NCBI GenBank assembly: GCA_902559635.1
Contig: CACEIY010000008.1
Location: forward strand, 1-44,556
DNA from: an uncultured Pelagibacteraceae bacterium
GTDB taxonomy: Bacteria > Pseudomonadota > Alphaproteobacteria > Pelagibacterales > Pelagibacteraceae
Direction: 5' to 3'
DNA length: 44,556 nt
The notes under the pieces were generated by a model, which was not told the origin of the DNA, did not search any database, and worked only from the letters and a program-made list of their open reading frames with translations. How positions within the stretch are numbered: position 1 is the first letter of the stretch; every line of letters begins with the position of its first letter. The position numbers and the translations under genes were made by a program. Positions 17,517 to 31,447 of the stretch are shown here, piece after piece.

Positions 17517-17549
17517 TTTTTTTCTCACAATTCAATTTCAGCTTTTATT

Positions 17550-18665
17550 ATGAATATTACAGAAAAAATAAAAACGCTTATTATTAATAAACCACTAAAA
17601 CTAGATTGTGGTAAAACTATTAGTGAGTTTCCTCTAGCATATGAAACATATGGATCTCTTAATGGGAACAAAGATAATGCAATTTTAGTATTTCATGCCT
17701 TAACTGGAGATCAATTTGTTACAGGTTTAAATCCTATTACCAATAAAGATGGATGGTGGTCATTTGCTGTTGGTCCAAATAAATCTATCGACACAAATAA
17801 ATATTTTGTAATTTGTGCAAATGTTATAGGTGGATGTATGGGATCCTTTGGTCCAAGCCATGAAAATCCTGAAACAAAAAAAATATATGGTACAGATTTT
17901 CCAGTAATTACGATTAACGATATGGTCAATGCACAAGTAAATTTATTAGATCATTTTGGTATTAAAAAACTTTTTTCTGTTGTTGGTGGTTCTATGGGTG
18001 GAATGCAAGTTTTACAATTTGTAAGTAATTTTCCTAACAAAACTAAAACTGCTGTTCCCATTGCTTGTACTTCTAGCCATTCGGCACAAAATATTGCATT
18101 TAATGAGCTTGGCAGGCAAGCTATTGCGGCTGACCACAATTGGATGGATGGCAAATACATCTCTAAAAGTATAGTTCCTGACAAAGGATTAGCTGTTGCA
18201 AGAATGGCTGCTCATATTACTTATCTATCTAAAAAAGGTCTCCAAGAGAAATTTGGAAGAAAGCTCCAAGAAAGAGACGACCTTAAATTTGGTTTTGATG
18301 CTGATTTTCAAATAGAAAGTTATTTAAGATACCAAGGCTCAGTATTTGTAGATCGTTTTGATGCAAACAGTTATCTTTATATTACAAGAGCTATGGATTA
18401 CTTTGATTTGGTTAAACAGTTTAATGGTAATTTATCTAATGCTTTCAAAAATACTAAAGCTAAATTTTTTGTAATATCTTTTACATCTGATTGGCTTTAT
18501 CCCACCCAAGAAAATAAAGATATAGTTATAGCTTTAAATGCTATTAGTGCAGATGTTGGTTTTGTAGAAATAAAGTCTGATAAAGGACATGACTCTTTTT
18601 TATTAGATGTACCAGATTTTTTAAATGCACTTAAAAATTTTTTAGATCAAGCTTACAATGAATAG
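17550..18665 (+). CDS. metX: homoserine O-acetyltransferase (MetX)
   Basis: MetX activates homoserine with an acyl group, usually acetyl, for methionine synthesis. The alpha/beta-hydrolase fold of 371 residues shows the opening YETYGSLN and ILVFHALTGDQ, the oxyanion/NVIGGCMGSFGPSH region, the nucleophile Ser in VVGGSMGGMQ, and the distal Asp and His in SFTSDWLYP and KGHDSFLLD. The SAM-II riboswitch directly upstream implies repression by S-adenosylmethionine. metW follows after 5 bp, the standard alphaproteobacterial pair. Some family members use succinyl-CoA, and the donor cannot be settled here. Confidence 0.95.
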   Translation: MNITEKIKTLIINKPLKLDCGKTISEFPLAYETYGSLNGNKDNAILVFHALTGDQFVTGLNPITNKDGWWSFAVGPNKSIDTNKYFVICANVIGGCMGSFGPSHENPETKKIYGTDFPVITINDMVNAQVNLLDHFGIKKLFSVVGGSMGGMQVLQFVSNFPNKTKTAVPIACTSSHSAQNIAFNELGRQAIAADHNWMDGKYISKSIVPDKGLAVARMAAHITYLSKKGLQEKFGRKLQERDDLKFGFDADFQIESYLRYQGSVFVDRFDANSYLYITRAMDYFDLVKQFNGNLSNAFKNTKAKFFVISFTSDWLYPTQENKDIVIALNAISADVGFVEIKSDKGHDSFLLDVPDFLNALKNFLDQAYNE

Positions 18666-18670
18666 CAGTT

Positions 18671-19267
18671 ATGAAATCAGAATATAAAATAATTACAGAT
18701 ATTATAGAAGAAAATACAAGAGTATTAGATGTAGGGTGTGATGACGGAACTTTAATGGAATTTTTAAAAAGAAATAAAAACGTAAATGTTAGAGGCATTG
18801 AAATTTCAAAAGAAAAAGTTCAAATTTGTGTAGCCAAAGGATTAACAGTTATTGAGGGTAATGCAGAACTTGATTTAAAACAATTTCCAAATGATTCTTT
18901 TGATTATGTTATTCTTGGTCAAACCTTACAAGCTTTTATAAATCCAGAAATTGTTATAAAAGAACTTTTAAGAGTTGGAAAAAAAGCAATTATAACTATA
19001 CCAAATTTTGGTCACTGGAAAGTGAGGTTAAATTTATTAATAAAGGGAACAATGCCTGTGACTAAAACATTGCCTAACAATTGGTACAACACGCCAAATA
19101 TTCATATGTGTACAATTAAAGATTTTGTTAAATTTTCTAAAATAATAGATTTTAAGATTTTTAAATCTTTGGCACTTATAAATAAAAACGTTTCTAATAT
19201 AAATAATTCTAATTTATTTTTTAAAAATTTATTTGCAGAACTTGGTATATTTTTAATTGAAAAATAA
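18671..19267 (+). CDS. metW: methionine biosynthesis protein MetW
   Basis: MetW has a small class I methyltransferase fold (198 residues). The SAM-binding loop VLDVGCDDGTLMEFLK lies at residues 18-33, with the acidic strand GIEIS and a later FDYVILGQTLQ. The conserved TIPNFGHWKVR and MPVTKTLPNNWYNTPNIHMCT are MetW signatures. MetW is found next to metX and in several bacteria is needed for full homoserine acyltransferase activity; no methyl acceptor is firmly known. It shares the SAM-II-controlled transcript with metX. Confidence 0.93.
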   Translation: MKSEYKIITDIIEENTRVLDVGCDDGTLMEFLKRNKNVNVRGIEISKEKVQICVAKGLTVIEGNAELDLKQFPNDSFDYVILGQTLQAFINPEIVIKELLRVGKKAIITIPNFGHWKVRLNLLIKGTMPVTKTLPNNWYNTPNIHMCTIKDFVKFSKIIDFKIFKSLALINKNVSNINNSNLFFKNLFAELGIFLIEK

Positions 19268-19268
19268 A

Positions 19269-19988
19269 ATGAAAATTGAAATAATTAAATGTCTAAAAGA
19301 TAATTATGCTTATTTAATTATTGATGAAACAAAACAAGATGCGTGTGTTATAGATCCTAGTGAAGCGGAACCAATAATTAATTTTGTTGAAAATAAAAAG
19401 ATAAACCTAAAAAATATCCTAAACACACATCATCATTATGATCATGTTGGTGGAAACCTTGAATTAAAAAAAAAATACAATTGTAATGTAATTGGTTTCA
19501 TTGGAGATAAAGATCGTATCCCAGAGGTTGATATTCTTGTTGAAGACAAACAAATTTGGAAAGATAATAATTTTGAGGCAAAAATTTATCATATCCCTGG
19601 TCATACAACAGGACATATTTCTTATCATTTCTTTAAAGAAAAAAAAATTTTTACTGGCGACACTTTGTTTTCTCTTGGTTGTGGTAGAATTTTTGAAGGA
19701 ACTTATGAACAGATGTTTAATTCATTAAATAAAATTAAAAAACTTCCTCCAGAAACTGAGATTTACTGTGGACATGAGTATACTCTACAAAATTCAAATT
19801 TTTGTTTAGCTAATGATTCTAAAAATTTAAAACTTAAAGAAAAGATTATAAAAATTAAAAATAAACTTAAAAATGATTTGCCTACAATACCAACTATTTT
19901 AAGAGATGAAATAGACTGTAATATTTTTTTAAAAGCAAAAGATTTAAAAAGCTTTTCAAAATTAAGAGATTTAAAGGATAATTTTTAG
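19269..19988 (+). CDS. gloB: hydroxyacylglutathione hydrolase (glyoxalase II)
   Basis: This metallo-beta-lactamase-fold hydrolase of 239 residues completes methylglyoxal detoxification by cleaving S-lactoylglutathione. The binuclear metal motif is THHHYDHVGG. Further ligands are the His in IPGHTTGH, the Asp in FTGDTLFSLGCGRIFEGT and the His in YCGHEYT. A C-terminal substrate-binding helix pair carries PTIPTILRDE. The ATG at 19269, one base after the metW stop, is preferred over an in-frame TTG at 19257. It appears to be the last gene of the metX unit, since rplU has its own promoter. Confidence 0.93.
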   Translation: MKIEIIKCLKDNYAYLIIDETKQDACVIDPSEAEPIINFVENKKINLKNILNTHHHYDHVGGNLELKKKYNCNVIGFIGDKDRIPEVDILVEDKQIWKDNNFEAKIYHIPGHTTGHISYHFFKEKKIFTGDTLFSLGCGRIFEGTYEQMFNSLNKIKKLPPETEIYCGHEYTLQNSNFCLANDSKNLKLKEKIIKIKNKLKNDLPTIPTILRDEIDCNIFLKAKDLKSFSKLRDLKDNF

Positions 19989-19998
19989 GTTATTCAGC

Positions 19999-20026
19999 TT
20001 GACTATATAAAAGCTCAGACTATATT
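19999..20026 (+). promoter_or_regulatory. sigma-70-like promoter of the rplU operon
   Basis: TTGACT (19999-20004) and TATATT (20021-20026) are separated by 16 bases, about 30 bp before the rplU ATG at 20055. GACTATAT is repeated directly at about 20001 and 20018, so the -10 and the start of the spacer look alike. The string CTCAGACTATAT is also present, in the other orientation relative to its gene, at the rpmB promoter. Confidence 0.6.
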
Positions 20027-20054
20027 GCCTTTACAAATTTTAACAATTAATACT

Positions 20055-20456
20055 ATGTCTTACGCAGTAATACAAACAGGTGGAAAACAATATAAAGTTA
20101 AATCAGGAGAAATCCTTAAGATTGAAAAATTACCTGGCACAAAAACAGATGCAAAAATAGAATTTAAAGAAATCCTTGCTTATGGAGATGATAAAATAAT
20201 TGAAGTCGGTTCTCCAATAGTTGCTGGAGCGAAAGTTGAAGCAGACTTAGTTAAAAATGGTAAAAATAGAACAATATTAATTTTCAGAAAAAGAAGAAGA
20301 CAAAATTCGAGAACAAAAAATGGTCATAGACAAGAATATTCAATGATTAGAATTAAAAAAATTTTTTCAAAAGATGGCAAAGTTCTATCTGAAGCTGAAA
20401 AAAAAGCTGTACCCAATAAAAAAACAGCTGTGGCAAAAAAAGAAGTAAAAAAATAA
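20055..20456 (+). CDS. rplU: 50S ribosomal protein L21
   Basis: L21 binds 23S rRNA next to L20. The protein begins MSYAVIQTGGKQYKVKSGE and has the conserved KFRRRK-like segment IFRKRRRQNSRTKNGHRQEY near the middle. A Lys/Ala-rich tail of about 30 residues (KVLSEAEKKAVPNKKTAVAKK) extends the C-terminus, a common feature in alphaproteobacteria. I chose ATG 20055; an in-frame TTG at 20025 would add ten unconserved residues and would overlap the promoter -10. It heads the L21-L27-ObgE unit. Confidence 0.96.
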   Translation: MSYAVIQTGGKQYKVKSGEILKIEKLPGTKTDAKIEFKEILAYGDDKIIEVGSPIVAGAKVEADLVKNGKNRTILIFRKRRRQNSRTKNGHRQEYSMIRIKKIFSKDGKVLSEAEKKAVPNKKTAVAKKEVKK

Positions 20457-20469
20457 TTAGGTAAATTTT

Positions 20470-20724
20470 ATGGCAACAAAAAAAGCAGGAGGATCATCTA
20501 GAAACGGACGAGATAGTGCTGGGCGAAGACTTGGTGTTAAAAAATATGGTGGAGAAACAGTTATTCCTGGAAATATAATTGTTCGTCAAAGAGGTACTAA
20601 AATATTCCCTGGTGAAAACGTTGGTATGGGTAAAGATCATTCAATTTTCTCAGTAATAAAGGGGAAAGTGGTATTTAAGAAAACTAAAGCAGATAGAACT
20701 TTCGTTTCAGTAAAGCCCAATTAA
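20470..20724 (+). CDS. rpmA: 50S ribosomal protein L27
   Basis: L27 reaches into the peptidyl-transferase centre. The 84-residue protein starts [20 protein letters not shown], the standard form without the cleavable N-terminal extension of Firmicutes, and includes [25 protein letters not shown]. It follows rplU after 13 bp and precedes obgE, the usual arrangement. Confidence 0.97.
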   Translation: MATKKAGGSSRNGRDSAGRRLGVKKYGGETVIPGNIIVRQRGTKIFPGENVGMGKDHSIFSVIKGKVVFKKTKADRTFVSVKPN

Positions 20725-20743
20725 TAGTACAACCTAAAATTAA

Positions 20744-22831
<2,088 letters not shown>

Positions 22832-22832
<1 letters not shown>

Positions 22833-24082
22833 TGAAAAATTTATTAATTACTATTGGAAAAAATGCAAAAAGAGCCTTTTCTATTTCAGTGTCTTCTAAA
22901 AAAAAAGACCAAGTGCTAGAAGATTATCAAAAACTTATACTTAGAAATCAATTAAAGATTATTAATCAAAATAAAAAGGATCTATATTTTGCAACTAAAA
23001 AAAAGTTAAAAACAAACTTAGTTAAAAGACTTATTTTAGATAAAAAAAAAATTTCATCAATTATTAAATCAATAAAATCTATAAAAAACTTTAAAGATCC
23101 TGTTAATAAAGTATTAGAAAAGTGGCAGAGACCTAATGGTTTAAAAATTTCAAAGGTAACAACCCCTATAGGAGTGATAAGTGTTATTTATGAAAGCAGA
23201 CCTAATGTTACTTGTGATGTAGCTGCTTTATGTTTTAAATCTGGAAATCCTGTTATTTTAAAAGGTGGATCAGAAGCCTATTATTCAAACAAAATTCTTT
23301 CTAATCTATTTAGAAAAGCTCTTAAAAAAAATAAAATTAATCAAAACTATGTTCAATTTATTAATCATAAAAATCGTAAGATTGTTGATTTTATATTATC
23401 TAAAATGAATAAATACATAGATGTAATAATTCCAAGAGGTGGAAAAAGTTTAGTTAAAAAAGTTCAAGATTTATCTAAAATACCAGTAATTGGACATCTA
23501 GAAGGAATTTGTCATACTTACGTTGACTTTGATGCTGACTTAAAAGTTGCCAACAATGTTGTTTTAAATGCAAAATTAAGAAACACTGCTATATGTGGAG
23601 CTACGGAAACTATTTTGGTACATAAAAAGATATTGAAAAGATTTTGTAATTTAGTTTTAACAAATCTTGAAAATAGAGGATGTAAAATTGTTGCAGATAA
23701 TAAAATTAAAAAAAATTTTAGAGGAAAGATTATTTCTGCAAATGAAAATGATTGGTCAAAAGAATACCTTGCGCCAATTGTATCAGTTAAAACTGTAAAT
23801 AATGTTGAAGAAGCAATAAGTCATATAAATAAATATGGAACAATGCACACTGATGCTATCATTACAAAAAATACAAAAGTTGCTAAAATTTTTTTAAAAG
23901 GAGTCAAGAGTTCAATAGCTATGCAAAACACTTCAACTCAGTTTGCTGACGGTGGAGAGTTTGGGTTTGGAGGAGAGGTTGGAATATCTACTAACACTCT
24001 ACCACCTAGGGGACCCGTAGGACTAGAACAACTTGTTTCTTATAAATACCTAGTAATTAGTAATGGCAAAACCAGAAAATAA
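22832..24082 (+). CDS. proA: gamma-glutamyl phosphate reductase
   Basis: ProA reduces gamma-glutamyl phosphate with NADPH to glutamate semialdehyde, the second proline step. This 416-residue aldehyde-dehydrogenase-fold protein shows PIGVISVIYESRPNVT, the nucleotide-binding LKGGSEAYYSN, the catalytic Cys in NTAICGATETILV, and the C-terminal FADGGEFGFGGEVGIST and PRGPVGLEQL. It directly follows proB and its end overlaps nadD by 20 bp. Confidence 0.96.
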
Positions 24083-24599
24083 TTTAAATAAAAAAAAAAT
24101 AGGAATTTTAGGTGGAACATTTGATCCAGCACATAAAGGTCATTTAGCAATATCAAAAGAAGCTATAAAAAAATTTGATTTATATTCTGTGATCTGGGCT
24201 ATTACAAAAAAAAATCCTTTTAAAAATGAAAGTGAAAGTAATTTAAAAAATCGAATTGCTAAATGTAAAAAAATTATTAAGAAAAATAAATTGATTAAAG
24301 TTAAATATTATGAAGATTTAATTAAATCTAACAAAACTATTGACCTAATTAATCACCTTTCTGCAAGTAAAAAATTAAACTTATATTTTATAATGGGAGC
24401 TGATAACCTAATTAATTTTCATAAATGGTATAAGTGGAAACAAATTTCACAAAAATGTAATATTATCGTATTTGACAGACATGGTTATAAAAAAAAATCT
24501 TTAAATTCAAAGACATTTAAGAACTTAAATAAAAAACAGATTGCATTTGTAGAATTTAATAAAGTCAATATTTCTTCTTCTCAATTAAGAAAAATTTGA
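24063..24599 (+). CDS. nadD: nicotinate-nucleotide adenylyltransferase
   Basis: NadD makes nicotinate adenine dinucleotide from nicotinate mononucleotide and ATP in NAD synthesis. The nucleotidyltransferase motif GGTFDPAHKGHL lies near residue 18, the mid-domain IMGADNLINFHKW is typical, and the second ATP motif is ISSSQLRK. The protein (178 residues) stops directly after this motif, so it lacks the roughly 20-residue C-terminal tail of most homologues; the alternative frames downstream do not restore it. The ATG lies inside proA (20-bp overlap). rsfS follows. Confidence 0.92.
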   Translation: MAKPENNLNKKKIGILGGTFDPAHKGHLAISKEAIKKFDLYSVIWAITKKNPFKNESESNLKNRIAKCKKIIKKNKLIKVKYYEDLIKSNKTIDLINHLSASKKLNLYFIMGADNLINFHKWYKWKQISQKCNIIVFDRHGYKKKSLNSKTFKNLNKKQIAFVEFNKVNISSSQLRKI

Positions 24600-24617
24600 T
24601 AATCTTTTAAAAAATTA

Positions 24618-24968
24618 ATGGATAAAATTTCAAACTTAAAAGAAACAATAATCAAAACTCTAGACCTTAACAAAGCCCACGATATAATAAGTATTGATCT
24701 TAAAGATAAAAGCTTTATGGCAGACTATATGATAATAGCAAGTGGAACTTCTTCAAGACATATTCAATCTTTATCGGAACAAGTTTTGCAAAAATTACAG
24801 GACAATGGTTTAAAAGATTCAAAAATAGAAGGCAAAGATAGTAATGAATGGAAATTAGTTGATGGGATAGATTTAATAATTCATATTTTTCATCCTGAAA
24901 AAAGAAAGTTTTATGAGTTAGAAAAAATATGGTCAGAATTAATACCTAAAGAAAAAGTAATGATATGA
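24618..24968 (+). CDS. rsfS: ribosomal silencing factor RsfS
   Basis: RsfS binds L14 and blocks subunit joining when nutrients are scarce. The 116-residue protein carries the DUF143/Iojap signatures DIISIDLKDKSFMADYMIIASGTSSRH and EGKDSNEWKLVDGIDLIIHIFHPE. It follows nadD as usual. In many alphaproteobacteria rlmH and a murein-hydrolase activator come next; here ctpA follows at once, with an ATGA overlap. Confidence 0.94.
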   Translation: MDKISNLKETIIKTLDLNKAHDIISIDLKDKSFMADYMIIASGTSSRHIQSLSEQVLQKLQDNGLKDSKIEGKDSNEWKLVDGIDLIIHIFHPEKRKFYELEKIWSELIPKEKVMI

Positions 24969-26104
24969 AAAAAAAAATTCAAATATTAATTTTTTTTTTT
25001 ACTAATATATTTTTAATAAATTATTCACATTCTGCTGAAGTTAATATCTATAAAAAAATAGATCTTTTTGGAGAAGTTTTAGAAAAAATTAATAAAGAAT
25101 ATGTAGAAGAAATTAATCAGTCTGAAAGCATGGATGCTGCAATTAATGGCTTGCTTCAATCTCTTGATCCTTACTCAGCATATATGTCACCTGAAATTTT
25201 CAATGAAATGCAAACTGAAACAAGTGGTGAATTTGGAGGCTTGGGTATCGAAGTTAGTATGGAGTCAGGAGTTGTAAAAGTAATTTCACCAATAGATGAT
25301 ACACCAGCAGCTAAAGCTGGAATTAAAGCTGGTGATTACATTGTTAAAATTAAGGATATTCAAGTTCAAGGTAAAACACTTAGTGAGGCAGTTGATTTAA
25401 TGAGAGGCCCAGTTGGATCTAGTATAGAACTTACTATAAGGAGAAGAGGAGAAAAAAAGGCACTTACATTTAATATTATTAGAGAAATAATTGAAATACA
25501 GTCAGTTAAAGCTGATTTACTAGAAAATAACATAGGATACTTAAGACTTACTTCGTTTAATGAAAATAGCAGTGAACAAATAAAAAAAAATATTAAAGAA
25601 TTAGAAAATAACAAAAGTGTAAATTCATATATCTTGGATTTAAGAAATAATCCTGGAGGACTTTTATCTCAAGCAATTAAAATTTCAGATTATTTTTTAG
25701 ATAATGGAGAAATTGTTTCTACAAAAAGTAGAAAAAAATCTGAAAACCGAAAATGGTTTGCCAAAAAAGGAGATTTAACGAATGGAAAAACACTAATAGT
25801 ATTAATAAATTATGGTTCAGCCTCTGCTTCAGAAATTGTAGCTGGAGCATTAAAAGATCATAAAAGAGCAATTGTTGTTGGTGAAAATAGTTACGGTAAA
25901 GGTTCAGTTCAATCTATTATTCCATTAAAAAATGATGGAGCAATCAGATTAACTGTAGCAAAATATTATTTACCGTCTGGTAAATCAATCTCTGAGGTAG
26001 GAGTAAGTCCTGATATAGAGGTTTATGAAGAAGGTGAAGAGTTTAGAATAAAAACTGATAAAGATAATCAACTTAACTACGCTATTAAACTTTTAAACGG
26101 TTAA
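24965..26104 (+). CDS. ctpA: periplasmic C-terminal processing protease
   Basis: CtpA is an S41-family serine protease exported to the periplasm. A signal peptide (Lys-rich start, hydrophobic core, SHSA cleavage) covers about residues 1-24. A PDZ domain follows at about 80-160 (GGLGIEVSMESGVVKVISP). The catalytic domain has its Ser in GSASASEIVAG and its Lys in NSYGKGSVQ. At 379 residues it is shorter than many homologues. The signal peptide is encoded through an A10 tract (24968-24977) and a T11 tract (24990-25000), both in frame. It overlaps rsfS by four bases and runs into rppH. Confidence 0.94.
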   Translation: MKKKIQILIFFFTNIFLINYSHSAEVNIYKKIDLFGEVLEKINKEYVEEINQSESMDAAINGLLQSLDPYSAYMSPEIFNEMQTETSGEFGGLGIEVSMESGVVKVISPIDDTPAAKAGIKAGDYIVKIKDIQVQGKTLSEAVDLMRGPVGSSIELTIRRRGEKKALTFNIIREIIEIQSVKADLLENNIGYLRLTSFNENSSEQIKKNIKELENNKSVNSYILDLRNNPGGLLSQAIKISDYFLDNGEIVSTKSRKKSENRKWFAKKGDLTNGKTLIVLINYGSASASEIVAGALKDHKRAIVVGENSYGKGSVQSIIPLKNDGAIRLTVAKYYLPSGKSISEVGVSPDIEVYEEGEEFRIKTDKDNQLNYAIKLLNG

Positions 26105-26106
26105 AA

Positions 26107-26583
26107 ATGAAAGAAAAGTTTAAAAATTTACCGCTTAGAAGCGGAGTGGGCATTGTTGTTTTGAATAAAAATAACAAAGTTTTTGTAGCGAAAAGAATAG
26201 ATAATCCTAAAAGTTTCTGGCAAATGCCTCAGGGAGGAGTTGATCTAGGAGAAAAATTTATTGACGCTGCGTACCGAGAACTTGAAGAAGAAACTAGCAT
26301 TAAAAATGTTGAATTAATTAAAGAATTAGAAGGTTTTATAACATACAATTTGCCAGATCATCTTTTGGGAATTATTTGGAAAGGAAAATTTAAAGGTCAA
26401 AAACAAAAATGGTTTTTAATGAGATATCTGGGTAAAGATAATGAGATAAATATAAAAACTAAAAAACCTGAATTCTTAGAATGGAAATGGGTAGACTTAG
26501 AATTAATTACTGAGTTAGTAGTAGACTTTAAACTTCATGTATATAAAGAAGTCCAAGAAAAAGTAAGAAAAATAATTAATTGA
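26107..26583 (+). CDS. rppH: RNA pyrophosphohydrolase (Nudix)
   Basis: RppH removes the 5' pyrophosphate of transcripts and can start mRNA decay. The 158-residue protein begins with LPLRSGVGIVVLNKNNKVFVAKR, and its Nudix box runs GGVDLGEKFIDAAYRELEEE, as expected for GX5EX7REUXEE. FWQMPQGGVD and KWFLMRYLG are typical of the RppH/IalA group. It lies two bases after ctpA and converges with atpC, overlapping it by 8 bp. Confidence 0.94.
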   Translation: MKEKFKNLPLRSGVGIVVLNKNNKVFVAKRIDNPKSFWQMPQGGVDLGEKFIDAAYRELEEETSIKNVELIKELEGFITYNLPDHLLGIIWKGKFKGQKQKWFLMRYLGKDNEINIKTKKPEFLEWKWVDLELITELVVDFKLHVYKEVQEKVRKIIN

Positions 26584-26967
26584 TAGATTTTAATACATCA
26601 ATTTTTTGATCTATCAGGTATTTCATTTGATCATTAATTTCTGTATTATTAGTTTTTTCCTCAGCTATTTTAATAAGTTCATGTATTCTATTTTTATCAG
26701 CATCTTTCAAATTAAAGATAGAACTAGTTAATATAGATAAATTATTATCTTTAAATTCTACAATGCCATCTTCTGCAAAAAATTTCTCTTCACCAGATTT
26801 TGATTGAATCGTAATAATCCCAGGTTTTAAAAAAGAAATTATTGAAATATGATCTTTTAAAATTCCCATTTCTCCCTCAAAAGCTGGAACTACAACTTCA
26901 GTAGCATCCTCCTTAGATAAAAAAGATTTTTCGGGATTTACAATTTCTACTTTAAATTCATCACTCA

Positions 26968-26968
<1 letters not shown>
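26576..26968 (-). CDS. atpC: ATP synthase F1 epsilon subunit
   Basis: The epsilon subunit sits on the central stalk and regulates ATP hydrolysis. The 130-residue protein has the N-terminal beta-sandwich (KVEIVNPEKSFLSKEDATEVVVPAFEGEMGILKDH) and a short C-terminal helical part. It is the last gene of atpHAGDC; its ATG overlaps the atpD stop (TAATG). Confidence 0.95.
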
Positions 26969-29261
<2,293 letters not shown>

Positions 29262-29267
29262 AATATA

Positions 29268-30803
29268 TTAAGATTTAAAATTACTCTGTAATTGAGTAAT
29301 AACCTCAACTAGTAATTTCTCTTTATCCTCTTCTAACTTACCTGAGCTTTGAATAGCTTCAATAATTTCAGGCTTATCTGATTTACATTTTTCAATAATC
29401 TTGCTCTCAAATTCAGCAACATCTTTTAAATCAATATTATCAAGGTATCCTTTAACACCACAGAAAACAGATATTACTTGTTCTGCTACTGTCATAGGTG
29501 AATATTGTTTTTGTTTTAAAAGTTCAGTTAATTTTGAACCTCTATTCAAAAGTTGCTGAGTAGATGCATCTAGATCAGATCCAAATTGAGCAAAAGCTGC
29601 CATCTCTCTATATTGAGCCAACTCTAATTTCATAGATCCAGACACTTTTTTCATAGCTTTTGTTTGAGCTGAAGATCCAACTCTAGATACTGACAAACCT
29701 ACGTTAATTGCAGGTCTTATACCTTGGTTAAAAAGTTCTGTTTCTAAAAATATTTGACCATCAGTAATAGAAATCACGTTAGTAGGTATGAACGCTGAAA
29801 CATCTCCACCTTGAGTTTCAATGATTGGAAGAGCTGTAAGAGATCCTCCACCATGCTCCTCACTTAATTTTGCTGCCCTTTCAAGCAGTCTACTGTGCAG
29901 ATAGAATACATCTCCAGGGTAAGCTTCTCGTCCTGGCGGTCTTCTCAAAAGTAAAGACATTTGTCTATAGGCAACTGCTTGCTTTGATAAATCATCATAA
30001 ATAATTAATGCGTGCATTCCATTATCTCTAAAATATTCACCCATAGTACAACCAGTATAAGGAGCTAAAAATTGCAAAGGTGCTGAGTCTGATGCAGTAG
30101 CAGCAACAATAGTTGTGTAGTCCATTGCTCCAGCTTCTTCTAATGTTTTTTGTATTTGTCTTACAGTTGATCTTTTTTGTCCTACTGCAACATAAATACA
30201 ATATAATTTTTGTTTTTCATCTCCAGACTCATTAATCTTTTTTTGGTTTATAATTGCATCTACTGCAACTGCAGTTTTACCAGTTTGTCTGTCCCCAATA
30301 ATTAATTCCCTTTGTCCTCTTCCAATAGGAACCAAACTATCAATAGACTTTAATCCTGTTTGCATTGGTTCACTAACTGATTGTCTTGGTATAATCCCTG
30401 GCGCTTTTACTTCTACTCTGCTTTTTTTAATATTCTTGTCTAATGATCCTTTACCATCAATTGGATTTCCTAATCCATCAACAACTCTACCTAATAATTC
30501 TTTTCCTACAGGAGTGTCAACAATATCACCTGTTCTTTTTACTACATCGCCCTCTTTAATATTTCTATCATCTCCAAAAATTACAACACCAACATTTTCA
30601 CTTTCTAAATTAAGAGCCATTCCTTTTGAACCATCTGCAAATTCAACCATCTCTCCAGCTTGAACATTGTCAAGACCATAAATTCTAGCAATACCATCAC
30701 CAACCGACAAAACCTGACCAACCTCAGTTACTTCAGCTTTATTTCCAAAATTTTTAATTTGTTCTTTTAATATTTTCGTTACTTCTGAAGGATTTATTTC
30801 CAT
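29268..30803 (-). CDS. atpA: ATP synthase F1 alpha subunit
   Basis: This is the non-catalytic nucleotide-binding subunit, 511 residues long. The P-loop is [13 protein letters not shown], followed by the conserved [28 protein letters not shown] and the Arg finger region [18 protein letters not shown]. It starts directly after the atpH stop, so translation is probably coupled. Confidence 0.98.
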   Translation of the reverse strand: MEINPSEVTKILKEQIKNFGNKAEVTEVGQVLSVGDGIARIYGLDNVQAGEMVEFADGSKGMALNLESENVGVVIFGDDRNIKEGDVVKRTGDIVDTPVGKELLGRVVDGLGNPIDGKGSLDKNIKKSRVEVKAPGIIPRQSVSEPMQTGLKSIDSLVPIGRGQRELIIGDRQTGKTAVAVDAIINQKKINESGDEKQKLYCIYVAVGQKRSTVRQIQKTLEEAGAMDYTTIVAATASDSAPLQFLAPYTGCTMGEYFRDNGMHALIIYDDLSKQAVAYRQMSLLLRRPPGREAYPGDVFYLHSRLLERAAKLSEEHGGGSLTALPIIETQGGDVSAFIPTNVISITDGQIFLETELFNQGIRPAINVGLSVSRVGSSAQTKAMKKVSGSMKLELAQYREMAAFAQFGSDLDASTQQLLNRGSKLTELLKQKQYSPMTVAEQVISVFCGVKGYLDNIDLKDVAEFESKIIEKCKSDKPEIIEAIQSSGKLEEDKEKLLVEVITQLQSNFKS

Positions 30804-31361
30804 TTATGCCTCTATCATTCTATTTTCAATTTGTTGTAATTTATTTTTAATTGAGGTATCAATCATAGTACTTCCAACCTGTATTACCAAACCTCCTATT
30901 AAACTTTTATCATGTTTGTAGTTTAATTTTATTTTTGATCTAAAATTTTTAGTTAGCTCTTCTGTAATTTTTAATATCTCATCATTAGAGAGCTCTTTTG
31001 CCGATTTTAATTCTGCTTTAAGTTCACCTCTTTTTCTTGAACAAATTTCTATAAAACTTTTAAGAATTCTCTCAATGAAAAAAAAACGTCTTTTTTTTAT
31101 TAAAAAACTTAAAAAATTTTTAAATAGAGTCTCAAACTTATAGTTTTCGGAAATTGTATTTAATACTTTTGATAAATCTTCATGTGCAGTAGTAGGATCT
31201 TTAATTAAACTTGAAAAATCCTCGCTATTATTGATTAAAGTTAAAACTGATAAAGATTGTTCTTCAATTTTATCAATAAGTTTACTTTCGTTAGATAGTT
31301 CATAAAGCGCTAGAGAATATCTTTCTGCTGAGGTTATTGAAAATCCCTTATCTTTGCTCAA
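30804..31361 (-). CDS. atpH: ATP synthase F1 delta subunit
   Basis: The delta subunit (OSCP) links F1 to the peripheral stalk. The 185-residue protein shows the helical N-terminal domain (ITSAERYSLALYELSNES) and the conserved C-terminal KLNYKHDKSLIGGLVIQVGSTMIDTSIKNKL. It opens the atpHAGDC unit. The F0 genes are not nearby, as usual in alphaproteobacteria, where the two operons are separate. The 108 bp upstream, to priA, should hold the operon promoter; I see TATAAA-like strings but no firm -35. Confidence 0.95.
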   Translation of the reverse strand: MSKDKGFSITSAERYSLALYELSNESKLIDKIEEQSLSVLTLINNSEDFSSLIKDPTTAHEDLSKVLNTISENYKFETLFKNFLSFLIKKRRFFFIERILKSFIEICSRKRGELKAELKSAKELSNDEILKITEELTKNFRSKIKLNYKHDKSLIGGLVIQVGSTMIDTSIKNKLQQIENRMIEA

Positions 31362-31447
31362 TTTAATACCTTTATAATGTTGAAAATTATTTAAAAATCA
31401 GGTTTTAATTAACATATGACCTTTATGTCTTCAAGTGACTGATTTAT

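Noticed and set aside
24580..24617. Frameshift at the end of nadD to explain the missing C-terminal tail
   Set aside because: Alternative frames after the ISSSQLRK motif reach stops within a few codons and show no NadD-like tail.
24968..25000. Possible frameshift in the A10 and T11 tracts of ctpA
   Set aside because: Codon-by-codon reading keeps one frame and gives a normal signal peptide leading into the protease.
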